DNA of 64,000 bases from DATJBF01 sp035515475 (GCA_035515475.1 DATJBF010000027.1:62001-126000); one strand, 5' to 3'. Counted from the first letter of the stretch, positions 19,085-28,504 are shown. Notes: a model not told the origin generated them from the letters alone. Numbers and translations: made by a program.

Positions 19085-22000
19085 CTACAACGGTGTGGGA
19101 ATATACGTGCAACCGAGAGTTGAAATCGTCGCTGGCGCGTTCTCGGTCGAGGACTGCGCCGAACTACTGCTGGTCGGAACTCGCGCAGCACTCTGCTGAC
19201 TCCTCTGCTCAGGACTCAGTTTTGCCCAAGCCTGGGCTCTTGCCAAAGCGTCGTTCAGTTGATCCGCCAACGCTCGGGCCCGCGGTTCTCGGACAATCGC
19301 CCCGTGATGCCCCGGTGTGTCAACGATCACCAGCCTGCCCAACACCAGCGATCCCCAACCCAAGGTCCGGTCCTTATAAATCCCTCGGGGCTGTTCTGTT
19401 GCCCGAAACAGCGTCACCTGGCCGGAGTAGGGCTGCGGCTCATACGACGTCGCCGCCCGGTACCCCTTCACCTGCGCCTGACGGATGGCCCCCGGCCAAA
19501 ACACCCGATCCACACGACGCCGCAGCCGGTGTTTGAGCGCCTGCAACTTCCACCGCGTTTGCTTGTTCCAGCGCTGCATCTTTTCGCGAATGTAGGCCGG
19601 TCTCTTCCGTCCCTCCGTGGCCAGCAGGTTCTCCCAGTGCAGCGCGATTCGGTCCCGCCACCAGTCGACCTTCTGGCGCCATACCGTCATGGTCGGCAAG
19701 TAGTGTGGATAACCCGGCCCATTCGTATCGAAGAACGCCAATAACGCGACCTCCTCACCGGCCGCGCACAACTGCTGCGCCATCTCATACGCCACGAGCC
19801 CGCCAAACGAAGAGCCGCCCAGATAGTACGGGCCACACGGCTGGAACGCCCGGATTTCCGCAATGTACTGAGCCGCCATTTGCTCGACTGTCAGGTCCTG
19901 AGTCGGCCCTTTGCCGTCCAACCCGATCGCCTGCAACCCGTAAAACGGTTGGTCGGCATCCATGTACTTGGCCAGATCAAGATATTCCAAGATGTTGCCC
20001 CCGATGCCGTGGACGCAGTAAAAGGGCGGCTTCGTGCCGTCGGCTTTGATGGGCACGAGCGACGCCCACGGACTCTCCCAGCCTTCCTGACGGAGGATCG
20101 CCGCCAATCGTTCGATCGTCGGAGCCTGGAAGAGTGTCACCAACGGCAAATCCTTGCCCGTGAGCTTGGCGATTTGACTGAACAAACGCACCGCCAGCAG
20201 CGAGTGGCCACCTAGTTCGAAGAAATCGTCGTGAATACCAACCCGTTTCACCTTGAGGACCTCGGCCCAGATGTTCGCGAGGGCCTGCTCGACCGGACCG
20301 CGCGGTGCCACGTAGTTTCTCGTCACGCTGGCCTCCACCCTTTCTGGAGCCGGCAATGCCTGGCGATCGACCTTTCCATTTGGCGTGAGGGGGAGCCGAT
20401 CAAGTCCGACGAACGACGACGGAATCATGTAATCCGGCAGTCGCTCCGCAAGAAACGCGCGCAGTTCGTTGGTGGGAATTGTAGCGGAACCGGTCACGAT
20501 GTAGGCCACGAGCGCCTTTTCGCCGGGCACGTCTTCGCGCGCCACCACGGCGGATTGGCGAATAGCCGGATGTTCGTTCAGACGAGCCTCGATTTCCCCG
20601 GCTTCGATGCGGAAACCGCGAATCTTGATCTGATGATCCAAGCGCCCCAGCACTTCGATCGTGCCGTCGGGCGCGCGGCGCGCCAGGTCGCCCGTGGCGT
20701 AGAGCCGCGCCGTGGGATCGTTGCTAAACGGGTCAGGAATGAATTTCTCCCGCGTGAGTTCCAGCCGGTTGTGGTATCCCCGCGCCAGGCCCGCGCCGCC
20801 GATGTATAACTCGCCCACTACATCCACCGGTCGGGGCTGCCGATCATTTCCGAGCACGTGGACCGTGGTGTTCGCAATCGGCCGGCCAATGGAAACCACG
20901 CCGTCCACGTTCTTGACCCTGTGGCAGGTCGACCAGATCGTTGTCTCAGTCGGGCCGTACATATTCCACAACTCGCCGCCACGTGCCAGCAGATCGCGGG
21001 CAAGCTCGGGTGGCAGCGCCTCGCCCCCACAGAGGATCTTCAGCTTCGAGTTTCCCCGCCAGCCGGATTGCACCAGCATCCGCCAGGTCGCAGGCGTCGC
21101 CTGCATGACCGTGACCCCTTCCAGCCGGCGGGCGAGCCGCCGCGCATCAAGCGCGACGCCCCGACTTGCCAGCCACAACTGGGCGCCGGTCGTGAGCGGG
21201 AGGAAAACCTCCAGCGCCGCGATGTCAAAGGAAATCGTCGTCACACCCAGCAACACATCGTCGGCACCCAGGCCGGGCTCCCGGCGCATCGACCCGAGAA
21301 AATTGACCACCGAGCGATGTTCGATCGCGATGCCTTTCGGCTGGCCCGTGGAGCCCGACGTGTAGATGACGTACGCCAGACTGTTCGAGGGGATCGCCAA
21401 CGCCAGGTCGTCACGACTCTCCCGCGCAATCTCCGGCCCGTCCGCATCGAGGCGCAGGACACTGCCGGACAAATCGGCCGCTAGCGTTTGCTGCGTGATG
21501 ACCAGCGCCGCGCCGGAGTCCCGAAGCATATACGCGATCCGGGCCCGAGGGAATGCAGGATCCAACGGCACGTACGCCGCACCCGCTTTCAGAATCCCGA
21601 GCAAAGCGACGACCATGTCGCACGAGCGCTCGACATACAGACCCACGAGGCCGCCGGCCATGACGCCCCGGGCCTGCAGGCATCGCGCCAGCTGATTGGC
21701 ACGCGCGTTCAACTCACCGTAACTCAGAGACCCGTCCTCGAATACGACAGCGACCCGCTCGGGAGTCTGTTTTGCGCGCGCTTCGACAAGTTCGTGGATA
21801 CACTGGGCGCCGCAACCATCACGCCCCGTGTCATTCCACCGGGCCCGCTGTTCCCGCTCGGCGGACGTGAGCATCGGTAACTCCCCGATGGGGCGATTAC
21901 AATGTTCGGGCATCGCCTCGAGCAACGTCGCGAAATGGCCGAGCATCCGGACCGCCGCCGCCGGCTCGCAGCCCGCCTCCGCGGTAATTCTGAACGACAA

Positions 22001-23155
22001 CTGCGGGCTGCCGTAGGCGTGGAGCGTAAGCGTGTACCCGCTGCGCCCACGAGAATCGAAACTGCGCGACGTCGTCCCGACAGGCGAGTCGTTGAGATGC
22101 GCCTTCTCAAACACGACGATGGTGCGGAAGAGCGGCGCGACCCCCGTCCATCGCTGAATCTCGGAGAGCGGCGTCTGCTCGTGATCGCGGAGCGCCACCT
22201 GCTGCGCCCTCAAGTCTTTCAGCAACGCCAGCAGCGGCCGATCCGGCGCTGCGTTCACACGCATCGGCAGGGTGTTGATGAACAGCCCGAGCATGTTCTC
22301 CGCCCCGGGCACGGAATGCCGACAGGCCCGCGTGGCTCCGAAGACGATGTCCTCCTCACGGCTGTACCGCGCCAACAACACGGCCCACGCCGCCTGGACG
22401 AAGGTATTCAGCGTGAGGCCGTGACGGGCGGCACAGGCTTGAAGGGCAGCGGTCGCCTCACCGGAGAGCGACGTCCCCTGCTTGTGGTACGTCGGACTAC
22501 GGGGATCACGCTTCGGCAGGTCGATCGACAAGGCTGCCCCGACGCCTTGGAGCGTTTCGCGCCAATACTTCTCCGACGCTGAGTGATCCTGTTTCTCGAG
22601 CCACTCGATGAAGTCGCGATACTGCGGCGCGGGTGGCAACGCGAGATCCTCGCCCCGAAGAATGGCGTCGTAGATCGCAAAGACCTCGCGCAGTGCCAGC
22701 GTGAACGACCGGCCATCAAGCACGGAATGATGAAGCGTCCAGACAAACCGGTGTTCTTGCTCGCCAAACTGGAACAGGGCGAGCCGCAGCACCGGCGCGA
22801 CGCTGAGGTCGAAACCGCGCTCGCGATCGCGCGCGAGAAAGTCGGCGAGCTTGCGCTCCTGTTCCGGAGCGCTCATCCCGCGCCAGTCTTCGAATTGGAA
22901 CGGCAGCTCGACAGAGGCGAAGACGCGCTGCATCAAAACGGGCTGATCCTTCCACCAAAACGCCGTGCGCAAGGCGTCGTGCCGCGCGACCACGCGTCGC
23001 CATGCCCGGGTGAACGCCTCGACGCGCAGCACTTCATGGAGCGTGCCGATGACCTGCGTGAGGTCGATGCCGTCCCGTGGCGAGTAAAGCGCGTGGAACA
23101 GCATGCCGCGCTGCAGCGGGGACAGAGGATAGAGACTGGACGTGTCGTCGTTCAT
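19085..23155 (-). CDS. NRPS 1: C - A (Gly?) - PCP - TE
   Basis: 1356 aa from ATG 23155 (an in-frame TTG at 23173 is an alternative). The C domain has YPLSPLQRGMLFH and LHHSVLDGRSF. The A domain (YTSGSTGQPKG near 593, NMYGPTETTIW, YATGDLARR, NGKVDRQAL) has hand-read code about DILQLGMIWK, Gly-like. The PCP has FFELGGHSLL near 983. The TE has GGSSFGG near 1112, FFDTNGPG and GHHGAIV. Although it is the first gene of the operon it starts with a condensation domain, so it either receives a donor acyl group from elsewhere or the C domain is unused. It ends in its own TE, unusual for a first-acting synthetase. The C-terminal 40 residues are Ser/Thr-rich and lack an obvious docking helix. Confidence 0.92.
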   Translation of the reverse strand: MNDDTSSLYPLSPLQRGMLFHALYSPRDGIDLTQVIGTLHEVLRVEAFTRAWRRVVARHDALRTAFWWKDQPVLMQRVFASVELPFQFEDWRGMSAPEQERKLADFLARDRERGFDLSVAPVLRLALFQFGEQEHRFVWTLHHSVLDGRSFTLALREVFAIYDAILRGEDLALPPAPQYRDFIEWLEKQDHSASEKYWRETLQGVGAALSIDLPKRDPRSPTYHKQGTSLSGEATAALQACAARHGLTLNTFVQAAWAVLLARYSREEDIVFGATRACRHSVPGAENMLGLFINTLPMRVNAAPDRPLLALLKDLRAQQVALRDHEQTPLSEIQRWTGVAPLFRTIVVFEKAHLNDSPVGTTSRSFDSRGRSGYTLTLHAYGSPQLSFRITAEAGCEPAAAVRMLGHFATLLEAMPEHCNRPIGELPMLTSAEREQRARWNDTGRDGCGAQCIHELVEARAKQTPERVAVVFEDGSLSYGELNARANQLARCLQARGVMAGGLVGLYVERSCDMVVALLGILKAGAAYVPLDPAFPRARIAYMLRDSGAALVITQQTLAADLSGSVLRLDADGPEIARESRDDLALAIPSNSLAYVIYTSGSTGQPKGIAIEHRSVVNFLGSMRREPGLGADDVLLGVTTISFDIAALEVFLPLTTGAQLWLASRGVALDARRLARRLEGVTVMQATPATWRMLVQSGWRGNSKLKILCGGEALPPELARDLLARGGELWNMYGPTETTIWSTCHRVKNVDGVVSIGRPIANTTVHVLGNDRQPRPVDVVGELYIGGAGLARGYHNRLELTREKFIPDPFSNDPTARLYATGDLARRAPDGTIEVLGRLDHQIKIRGFRIEAGEIEARLNEHPAIRQSAVVAREDVPGEKALVAYIVTGSATIPTNELRAFLAERLPDYMIPSSFVGLDRLPLTPNGKVDRQALPAPERVEASVTRNYVAPRGPVEQALANIWAEVLKVKRVGIHDDFFELGGHSLLAVRLFSQIAKLTGKDLPLVTLFQAPTIERLAAILRQEGWESPWASLVPIKADGTKPPFYCVHGIGGNILEYLDLAKYMDADQPFYGLQAIGLDGKGPTQDLTVEQMAAQYIAEIRAFQPCGPYYLGGSSFGGLVAYEMAQQLCAAGEEVALLAFFDTNGPGYPHYLPTMTVWRQKVDWWRDRIALHWENLLATEGRKRPAYIREKMQRWNKQTRWKLQALKHRLRRRVDRVFWPGAIRQAQVKGYRAATSYEPQPYSGQVTLFRATEQPRGIYKDRTLGWGSLVLGRLVIVDTPGHHGAIVREPRARALADQLNDALARAQAWAKLSPEQRSQQSAARVPTSSSSAQSSTENAPATISTLGCTYIPTPL

Positions 23156-23313
23156 CCGCGGGAGTCGGTTCAATTCGGAAGTACTTCAGTCGGCCAGCAA
23201 TCGTTGGCGTTCGTCATTGGCGCGCCACCGGACGGAAGGAGCCCAATGACAGAACTTTCCGCCCCCGGCTGCTGAATTCGGGCACGGGCTTGGAAGTTGC
23301 TTTGAGCAATATT
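23156..23313. promoter_or_regulatory. Divergent intergenic region between the NRPS operon and a beta-helix gene
   Basis: This gap must hold the promoter of the NRPS operon (-) and probably that of the beta-helix gene (+). A perfect 10-base palindrome, GAAGTACTTC, lies at 23178-23187 and is a possible operator. I see no convincing -35/-10 pair for either direction. Confidence 0.3.
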
Positions 23314-24879
23314 GTGCGAATAAGAACCGGCCCCATTCTCCTGGCACAACTGTGTACGCTGTTGACCGTGCAGGCCGCCGACTTCTTTGTTACCCCACAA
23401 GGAAGCCCGTTCGGCAGCGGCAGCGTGGCCCGACCGTGGGACCTGCAAACGGCGTTGAAGCAGCCGGCCTCCGTCAGGCCGGGCGACACGATCTGGGTGC
23501 GCGGCGGGGTATACAGCCCCCGCTCTCCCTACGCTTCGGGGTTCCACAGTTATCTGATGGGCGATCGTGCCGCGCCGATCGTGGTCCGGCAGTATCCAGG
23601 CGAACGCGCCACCTTGATTGAACGCGTCGGCTACCAAGGCACCGACCAGCAAACCGTACTTTCTGTTTACGGCAATCACGCGTGGTTCTGGGGGCTCGAA
23701 ATCACCAACACCAATGCCACACGAAGAATCAACGTACCCGGTCCGAGTCCAGCCCCGGCACAATTGCCAATGGCCTCGGGCGTCGAGGTCGTGGGTGCCG
23801 ACGACAAGCTCATCAATCTCATCGTCCACGATACACGCGGCGGGTTGGCCCTCTGGGCGAGCGCCACGAACTCTGAAGCCTACGGCTGCATCGTCTACAA
23901 CAATGGATGGGCCGGGCCGGAAGGCGCCCACGGGCCGGGCATCTACTGCCAAAATCGAAGCGGTGAACGACGGCTTCGGGACAACATCGTGTTCAACCAA
24001 TTCTCGCCCGGCATTCTCGGTTACACGGTGAACAGTTACCTCAGCAACATCACGTTTGAACGAAACGTCGTGTTCGACAACGCGCACATGGCAGCCGATT
24101 CCACCAAAGACACCGGCGAACAGGCGTTGTTCGGCGGAGGAATCCAAATCGAGCGCCTGCGAATCGCCGACAACTGCTTTTACCACGACCTCGATCTGCA
24201 TGGGCCCACTGTGAGAGCCGATTTCGGAACCGTGTCCAACATCGACGTCGTCTTCGTCGGCAATTACCTCGCCGGCGGATCCGGCGGCGGCAATTATCTC
24301 GCGTCCGCCATGCGGTATGAATCGGTCGTCTTTTCCAACAACACGCTGTACAGCACCAACGGGTTTCTCGTGAACCTGGAGCCCCGGCCCGGATTCACCG
24401 TCGACCACAACACGTACTACGGAAATGGGAACAACAACTTTGGCCTCGTCACGACCACAAATATGACCCAACTCGGATTTGCCGAGTGGCAAACTGCGAC
24501 CGGGTTCGACTTGCACAGCCATTACTTTCAAAACGTCACGCCTCCGAACGATGTCGTTGTCAACCCCAACGCGTACGAGCCCAAGCGGGCGACGATCGTC
24601 GTGTACAATTGGAGCGATTCCGACGAAGTCAGCGTGGACGTGGGGCACGTTCTCAGCCACGGCGACGCGTTCGTGGTCCGCAACGCCCAGGACTTCTTTG
24701 CGCCTCCCGTTCTCACGGGTACGTTCACCGGCCAGCCGCTTGTTCTCCCAACCACCAACCTGACCGCGGCCATCCCCAACGGACTGGCCAACACCAATGC
24801 AGTCCCCAGAACCGGCAAACAGTTCAATGTCTTCGTCCTCATCGGCACTTCGAGTTCTCCCCGCTCGGGCACGAAATAA
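23314..24879 (+). CDS. Secreted right-handed beta-helix protein
   Basis: About 521 aa if GTG 23314 is the start; TTG at 23290 or 23302 are alternatives, and the open frame runs further upstream without a natural start. The chosen N-terminus gives a signal peptide: basic VRIRTG, hydrophobic PILLAQLCTLLTV, then VQA before ADFFVTP. The body has PWDLQTALKQP, VRPGDTIWVRGGVY and many short Asn/Val-rich rungs (GCIVYNNGWA, NNTLYSTNG, TVDHNTYYG), as in DUF1565/pectate-lyase-like parallel beta-helices. Such folds occur in polysaccharide lyases, epimerases and glycan-binding proteins, but I see no catalytic signature I can name. A close paralogue is at 59380-61008 (-). It converges directly on the GT at 24880 with no gap. 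Confidence 0.8.
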   Translation: MRIRTGPILLAQLCTLLTVQAADFFVTPQGSPFGSGSVARPWDLQTALKQPASVRPGDTIWVRGGVYSPRSPYASGFHSYLMGDRAAPIVVRQYPGERATLIERVGYQGTDQQTVLSVYGNHAWFWGLEITNTNATRRINVPGPSPAPAQLPMASGVEVVGADDKLINLIVHDTRGGLALWASATNSEAYGCIVYNNGWAGPEGAHGPGIYCQNRSGERRLRDNIVFNQFSPGILGYTVNSYLSNITFERNVVFDNAHMAADSTKDTGEQALFGGGIQIERLRIADNCFYHDLDLHGPTVRADFGTVSNIDVVFVGNYLAGGSGGGNYLASAMRYESVVFSNNTLYSTNGFLVNLEPRPGFTVDHNTYYGNGNNNFGLVTTTNMTQLGFAEWQTATGFDLHSHYFQNVTPPNDVVVNPNAYEPKRATIVVYNWSDSDEVSVDVGHVLSHGDAFVVRNAQDFFAPPVLTGTFTGQPLVLPTTNLTAAIPNGLANTNAVPRTGKQFNVFVLIGTSSSPRSGTK

Positions 24880-25914
24880 TCACCGGGTACTGCGTTCAAA
24901 GACCCGGTCCGTCGGCAACGCTCCAACCAACCAGCGCAACCAGCCGAGCAGAAAACCGGTTCCGTATCCGAGGTGCATGATGGGGATCGCCACGGAAATC
25001 CCGGGCCACAGCCGCCAGTCGGTCCGCATCGCTTCGCGCAGTCCCGCCAGACCCATCGCCGCCGCGTATCCGCCAGCGGCGAGCACCAGCGTCCACCGGC
25101 CGATTGTGAAGAAGGGCGCGAGTGCAGCGCTGGTTAGCAAGGTCAGGACAAACAGCGACGGGACAACGTGTCGGACGCTCGATTGCCGGGGGTGCTTCTG
25201 CAAGACTCTGACTTTCCAGTACCCGTATTGCGCGAATTGCATGAACAACTTGCGATAACTGTCCCGGACCCAGTACTTCACCCGAATCGCCGAACTCCGC
25301 ACGATGCGGCCCCCCATCTTCCGCAGTCGGAAACTCAGTTCGTCGTCTTGATTGCGCACCAGCTCTTCATCGAATCCACCGAGTTCCACCAACCGTTCGC
25401 GGTCCCAGCACCCGCCATGCACCGTGTCCACCTCGCAGACCTCGGTGGAGTCAGCGTGTCCCCGCAACGCATGGCCAATTCCCACAGGCGAATAATACGC
25501 CGCCGCCACGGCCCGCGACGCGTAACTCCCGTTCCCCAACGGCACCAACACCCCGCCCGCATCGTCGGCGCCGGCTTGTTCCCGCAATTCGACGACGCTC
25601 CTGACGTAATCCTGCGGATACTCGCAGTGACCATCCAGCCGAACGACAATCGCGCCGTGCGCACATTCCAGCGCCCGATTGAGTCCCGTGGAAACGATTC
25701 GCCCGGGGTTGTCAACCAACCGCACATTCGGGTGGCTCGCTTGAACCGACCGCACGATGTCCCGCGTCCGGTCGGTGGACCGGCCGTCGGCCACGATCAC
25801 TTCCAGATGATCCGGAGGATAATCCTGCTCCAGCACCGCATTGAGACTGTGGGCAATGAAACGCTCCTCGTTGAATACCGGCATGAGCACGCTGACGGTC
25901 GGAAGCGAGTTCAT
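24880..25914 (-). CDS. Family 2 glycosyltransferase, ExoA-like, with C-terminal membrane segments
   Basis: 344 aa. The GT-A start is TVSVLMPVFNEERFI, followed by VIVADGRSTDRTRDIV, VRLDGHCEYP and an EVDTVHGGCWDRE segment with RNQDDELSFRLRKMG. Two to three hydrophobic stretches follow after about residue 235. The order and the DGH motif resemble succinoglycan ExoA-type enzymes, which add a sugar to the lipid-linked repeat on the cytoplasmic face. It is the last gene of the long minus-strand run. ATG 25914 overlaps the stop of the CapK-like gene by four bases (ATGA). Donor and linkage are unknown. Confidence 0.85.
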   Translation of the reverse strand: MNSLPTVSVLMPVFNEERFIAHSLNAVLEQDYPPDHLEVIVADGRSTDRTRDIVRSVQASHPNVRLVDNPGRIVSTGLNRALECAHGAIVVRLDGHCEYPQDYVRSVVELREQAGADDAGGVLVPLGNGSYASRAVAAAYYSPVGIGHALRGHADSTEVCEVDTVHGGCWDRERLVELGGFDEELVRNQDDELSFRLRKMGGRIVRSSAIRVKYWVRDSYRKLFMQFAQYGYWKVRVLQKHPRQSSVRHVVPSLFVLTLLTSAALAPFFTIGRWTLVLAAGGYAAAMGLAGLREAMRTDWRLWPGISVAIPIMHLGYGTGFLLGWLRWLVGALPTDRVFERSTR

Positions 25915-27362
25915 GACCCTGCGTACTCCAAGGAACCGACGCGCCGGCCCCGGTTCTTCTCCTCGGGCGAGAGGTTGCAGATGACCGCCCGAAACTTTCC
26001 CCGCTCCGTCCGCGGGATCGTCGCCACCGTTTCAATCACCACGTTCACCGCCCCCAATCGTTCGGCAAACCGCCGGCGGATCAATCTCTCGTCCTCGGAC
26101 CCGAAGCCCTCCTGAGGAACCACTTTGACCCTGAATTGAGTCAGCGTTTCCTGAACGACCTGTCCCTCCAGCGCGTGCGGGAGGCCGATGAAAATTCCGT
26201 GGAACCGTACCATCTCGCGACCATCGGGACCGACGACGACGTCTTCGAGCCGGCCCACAATCTCCTGCAGGACGGGCAGATGGTTTCGCCCGCAAGGACA
26301 GGGGTGCCGCGACCAGATCCCCACGTCGCCGACTTCGTAGCGGATCAGGGGCTGCGCGTCATTGAGCAAGGACGTACACAGGACTCTTCCTTCGACTCCC
26401 GGAGGTACCGGCCGGCCATCGCCATCCACCAACTCCAACACCCCGAAGTCCGGATTCACGTGCAGACGGCCGTGTTCGCACTCGGTCGCCAACATGCAGT
26501 TCTCCACCGCCCCGTACTCCTCGTAAGCCCGCGCGTGAAACGCCTGTTGGATCACCTGCTTCATCTCCTCGGTCAGTTTTTCACTGCTGAGTACGATTGC
26601 TTCCGGTTCGTAGTCCAGTGAGACCGACTGTTCGCACATCATCCGCGCCAGCAAGTAGTGGGAGTACGCGTAGCCCGTAAGCAACTCCGGCCGATGACGA
26701 TTGAAGGCGCGGACGTAATCCGGAACGTGGCTTGGGGCGATGTGGTACGCCGAAAAATACACCTGGCGCTCCGCCCAGTTGTACCGATGAAACGGAGGAC
26801 GCGCGTTTCCCTTGGGAACCACCAGCCGCCCGCCGATCATCGAACGCGGCCGCCGCACGCTGGAGCCCGCCCAACCGAATGAGCGCGCTTCTCGGGCCGC
26901 GATGAACTTTCGGTGTCCGTCCGACGTGCAGATCGCGGTGACCGGCGTGCCCGTGCTGCCGCTGCTGTGGTACCGGTGCAGCTTCTGCCGGCCGGCCACG
27001 TCCCGCGAGACGAACGCATCCGGCACGCTCCGCAAATCGTGCTTGGGCGTTACGGGCAGCGCCGGCAAGCCGTCGACCGTCATCTGCGCCAGGTCCGTCC
27101 GCGTCGCCCCAACCTTGCCCCACGTCTTCTGATAGTACGGCACCTGGTCAAACGCCTGCGTCAGAACGTTCCGCAATTGCTGGTGGACGTATTCCTGCAT
27201 CTGCTCGGGCGACCAACGGTCCCGCTCCCGAAAACCGGCAACGTATTGTTCGAAATCGCCGCCCAGCCGTTCCCGACGGTACGACAAACCGTACGCGGAA
27301 ATGCCCAGGTTCTGGGCCCAAGCCGGCACGTACGGATAGAAGCGTTCCAACAGATGAGCCAT
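25911..27362 (-). CDS. CapK/PaaK-like AMP-forming ligase
   Basis: 483 aa from ATG 27362 (a TTG at 27374, overlapping the upstream stop, is the alternative). An adenylate-forming core is seen: HRYHSSGSTGTPV (P-loop), YEEYGAVENCMLATEC (acyl-binding region), QPLIRYEVGDVGIW, and a C-terminal IPRTERGKFRAVICNL with the catalytic Lys. This is the phenylacetate-CoA-ligase-like family often found in capsule clusters (CapK), where the substrate is usually undefined. It would activate a carboxylic acid as an acyl-AMP, possibly for a non-sugar decoration. There is no carrier domain in the protein, so the thiol acceptor would be CoA or one of the carriers encoded elsewhere in the locus. Confidence 0.88.
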   Translation of the reverse strand: MAHLLERFYPYVPAWAQNLGISAYGLSYRRERLGGDFEQYVAGFRERDRWSPEQMQEYVHQQLRNVLTQAFDQVPYYQKTWGKVGATRTDLAQMTVDGLPALPVTPKHDLRSVPDAFVSRDVAGRQKLHRYHSSGSTGTPVTAICTSDGHRKFIAAREARSFGWAGSSVRRPRSMIGGRLVVPKGNARPPFHRYNWAERQVYFSAYHIAPSHVPDYVRAFNRHRPELLTGYAYSHYLLARMMCEQSVSLDYEPEAIVLSSEKLTEEMKQVIQQAFHARAYEEYGAVENCMLATECEHGRLHVNPDFGVLELVDGDGRPVPPGVEGRVLCTSLLNDAQPLIRYEVGDVGIWSRHPCPCGRNHLPVLQEIVGRLEDVVVGPDGREMVRFHGIFIGLPHALEGQVVQETLTQFRVKVVPQEGFGSEDERLIRRRFAERLGAVNVVIETVATIPRTERGKFRAVICNLSPEEKNRGRRVGSLEYAGS

Positions 27363-27370
27363 GGGTCCCG

Positions 27371-28504
27371 TCAATTCACGGACGCGTGTTGTCCATGGGG
27401 AAGAATCGACTCCAGCCAGTCCGCCTGCTTTCGAACCGCGCCGCGCTGCTCAAATCGCGAGAGAAATCCCGCGCGCGCATTGGCCCGCAGTTGTTGGAGT
27501 AAGCCGGCGTTCGTCACAATCAGACTCAGTTTCGTGGCCAGGGCGTGTGGATCGTCCGGCGGAACAAGAAAACCATCGATTCCGTCCCGCACGACCTCCG
27601 GGATGCCACCCACCCGCGATCCAACGACCGGCGTGCCCACGGCCAACGACTCGATGGTCACCAGCGGACAATTGTCACTTCGACTGGGCAAGACCGTTGC
27701 CGTCGCCGCCTGCATTCGGCGCTGCACTTCGTCGTGGGCGAGACTTCCCGTGAACACGCATCGGGTGGTCACACCGAGATCGCGCGCCAACTGCGTGTAC
27801 GAATCCCTAGCCGGGCCGTCGCCAATGAACTCGACTCCCAACTCCGGATGTTCGTCTTGCAGAAGCGCCATGGCCCGAATCAGGACGTCCTGCCCCTTCG
27901 AGGGGGAAAGCCGCGCAATGCAAACCAGCGGATTCAGCCCGCGCCCGGTGCCGTTGCCACGGGCCGACGCCGGGGCATCGGCTACCGCGTTGTGGAACAC
28001 GCGCAACTTTCGCCCGGGCTCGCCGTACACGTGCTGGAGGTCTTCACTGGCGGCCTGAGAAACCGGCACAATGTACGTGCTCAAGCGATACACGAGCTTC
28101 TTGCGGAGTCGAAGCAGCTTCAACCGCCATCCCGGCCCCCGCCCGTCCAGGTTGATCTGACTGCTCAAGGTGTGGTACCAGGCGATCCGCTGGGGAACCC
28201 GCGCCAACCAACCGACCAGAATCATGATGTTCACCGCCGCATAACTCCCGACGACGCAGTCGGGCCGGAATTGGCGAACGAGCTTGTAAAAGAACCAGGC
28301 GTCACGCCACTTGGTCGGGCGCTCGCTTGGCCAGATGACGACGGCCGGGTTGTCATGGGGCCTGGCCAACTCGACCTTGCGGTGAGGAACCAGCACGACC
28401 ACTTTGTGCCCCCGCGCCGCCAGTTCATGCGCCAAGGCCTCAAATTGCTTCATGATCGACAGGTCCCCCAAGGGCGTCCCAATAAAATAACAGCGGCAGC
28501 TCAT
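27371..28504 (-). CDS. Family 4 glycosyltransferase
   Basis: 377 aa from ATG 28504, which overlaps the TGA of the next upstream gene (ATGA). GT-B layout: N-terminal CRCYFIGTPLGDLSIMKQFE, ELAARGHKVVVLVPH, then LVCIARLSPSKGQDVLIRA starting the nucleotide-binding domain and SDNCPLVTIESLAVGTPVV. The first Glu of the usual EX7E pattern is replaced (SDN). Probably adds one sugar to the growing repeat at the cytoplasmic membrane. Donor unknown. Confidence 0.88.
   Translation of the reverse strand: MSCRCYFIGTPLGDLSIMKQFEALAHELAARGHKVVVLVPHRKVELARPHDNPAVVIWPSERPTKWRDAWFFYKLVRQFRPDCVVGSYAAVNIMILVGWLARVPQRIAWYHTLSSQINLDGRGPGWRLKLLRLRKKLVYRLSTYIVPVSQAASEDLQHVYGEPGRKLRVFHNAVADAPASARGNGTGRGLNPLVCIARLSPSKGQDVLIRAMALLQDEHPELGVEFIGDGPARDSYTQLARDLGVTTRCVFTGSLAHDEVQRRMQAATATVLPSRSDNCPLVTIESLAVGTPVVGSRVGGIPEVVRDGIDGFLVPPDDPHALATKLSLIVTNAGLLQQLRANARAGFLSRFEQRGAVRKQADWLESILPHGQHASVN

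Larger units (their letters stand above)
4400..20300 (-). repeat. Three dispersed copies of a carrier-thioesterase cassette
   Basis: The PCP-TE ends of NRPS 4 (about 4430-5480), NRPS 2 (about 12480-13500) and NRPS 1 (about 19260-20290) are similar at DNA level and, by eye, roughly 65-75% identical as protein. Shared stretches include FYGLQAIGLDGK, YLGGSSFGGLVA, ATLFRATEQP/VTLFRATEQP and DTPGHHGAIVREPR. Each keeps Ser, Asp and His of the triad. All carry the same long Trp/Lys/Arg-rich insertion between the Asp and His motifs. Confidence 0.85.

Noticed and set aside
23170..24660. Minus-strand open frame of 496 codons opposite the first beta-helix gene
   Set aside because: The plus strand encodes a protein with a signal peptide and a close paralogue at 59380-61008; the minus frame has no recognisable motif.
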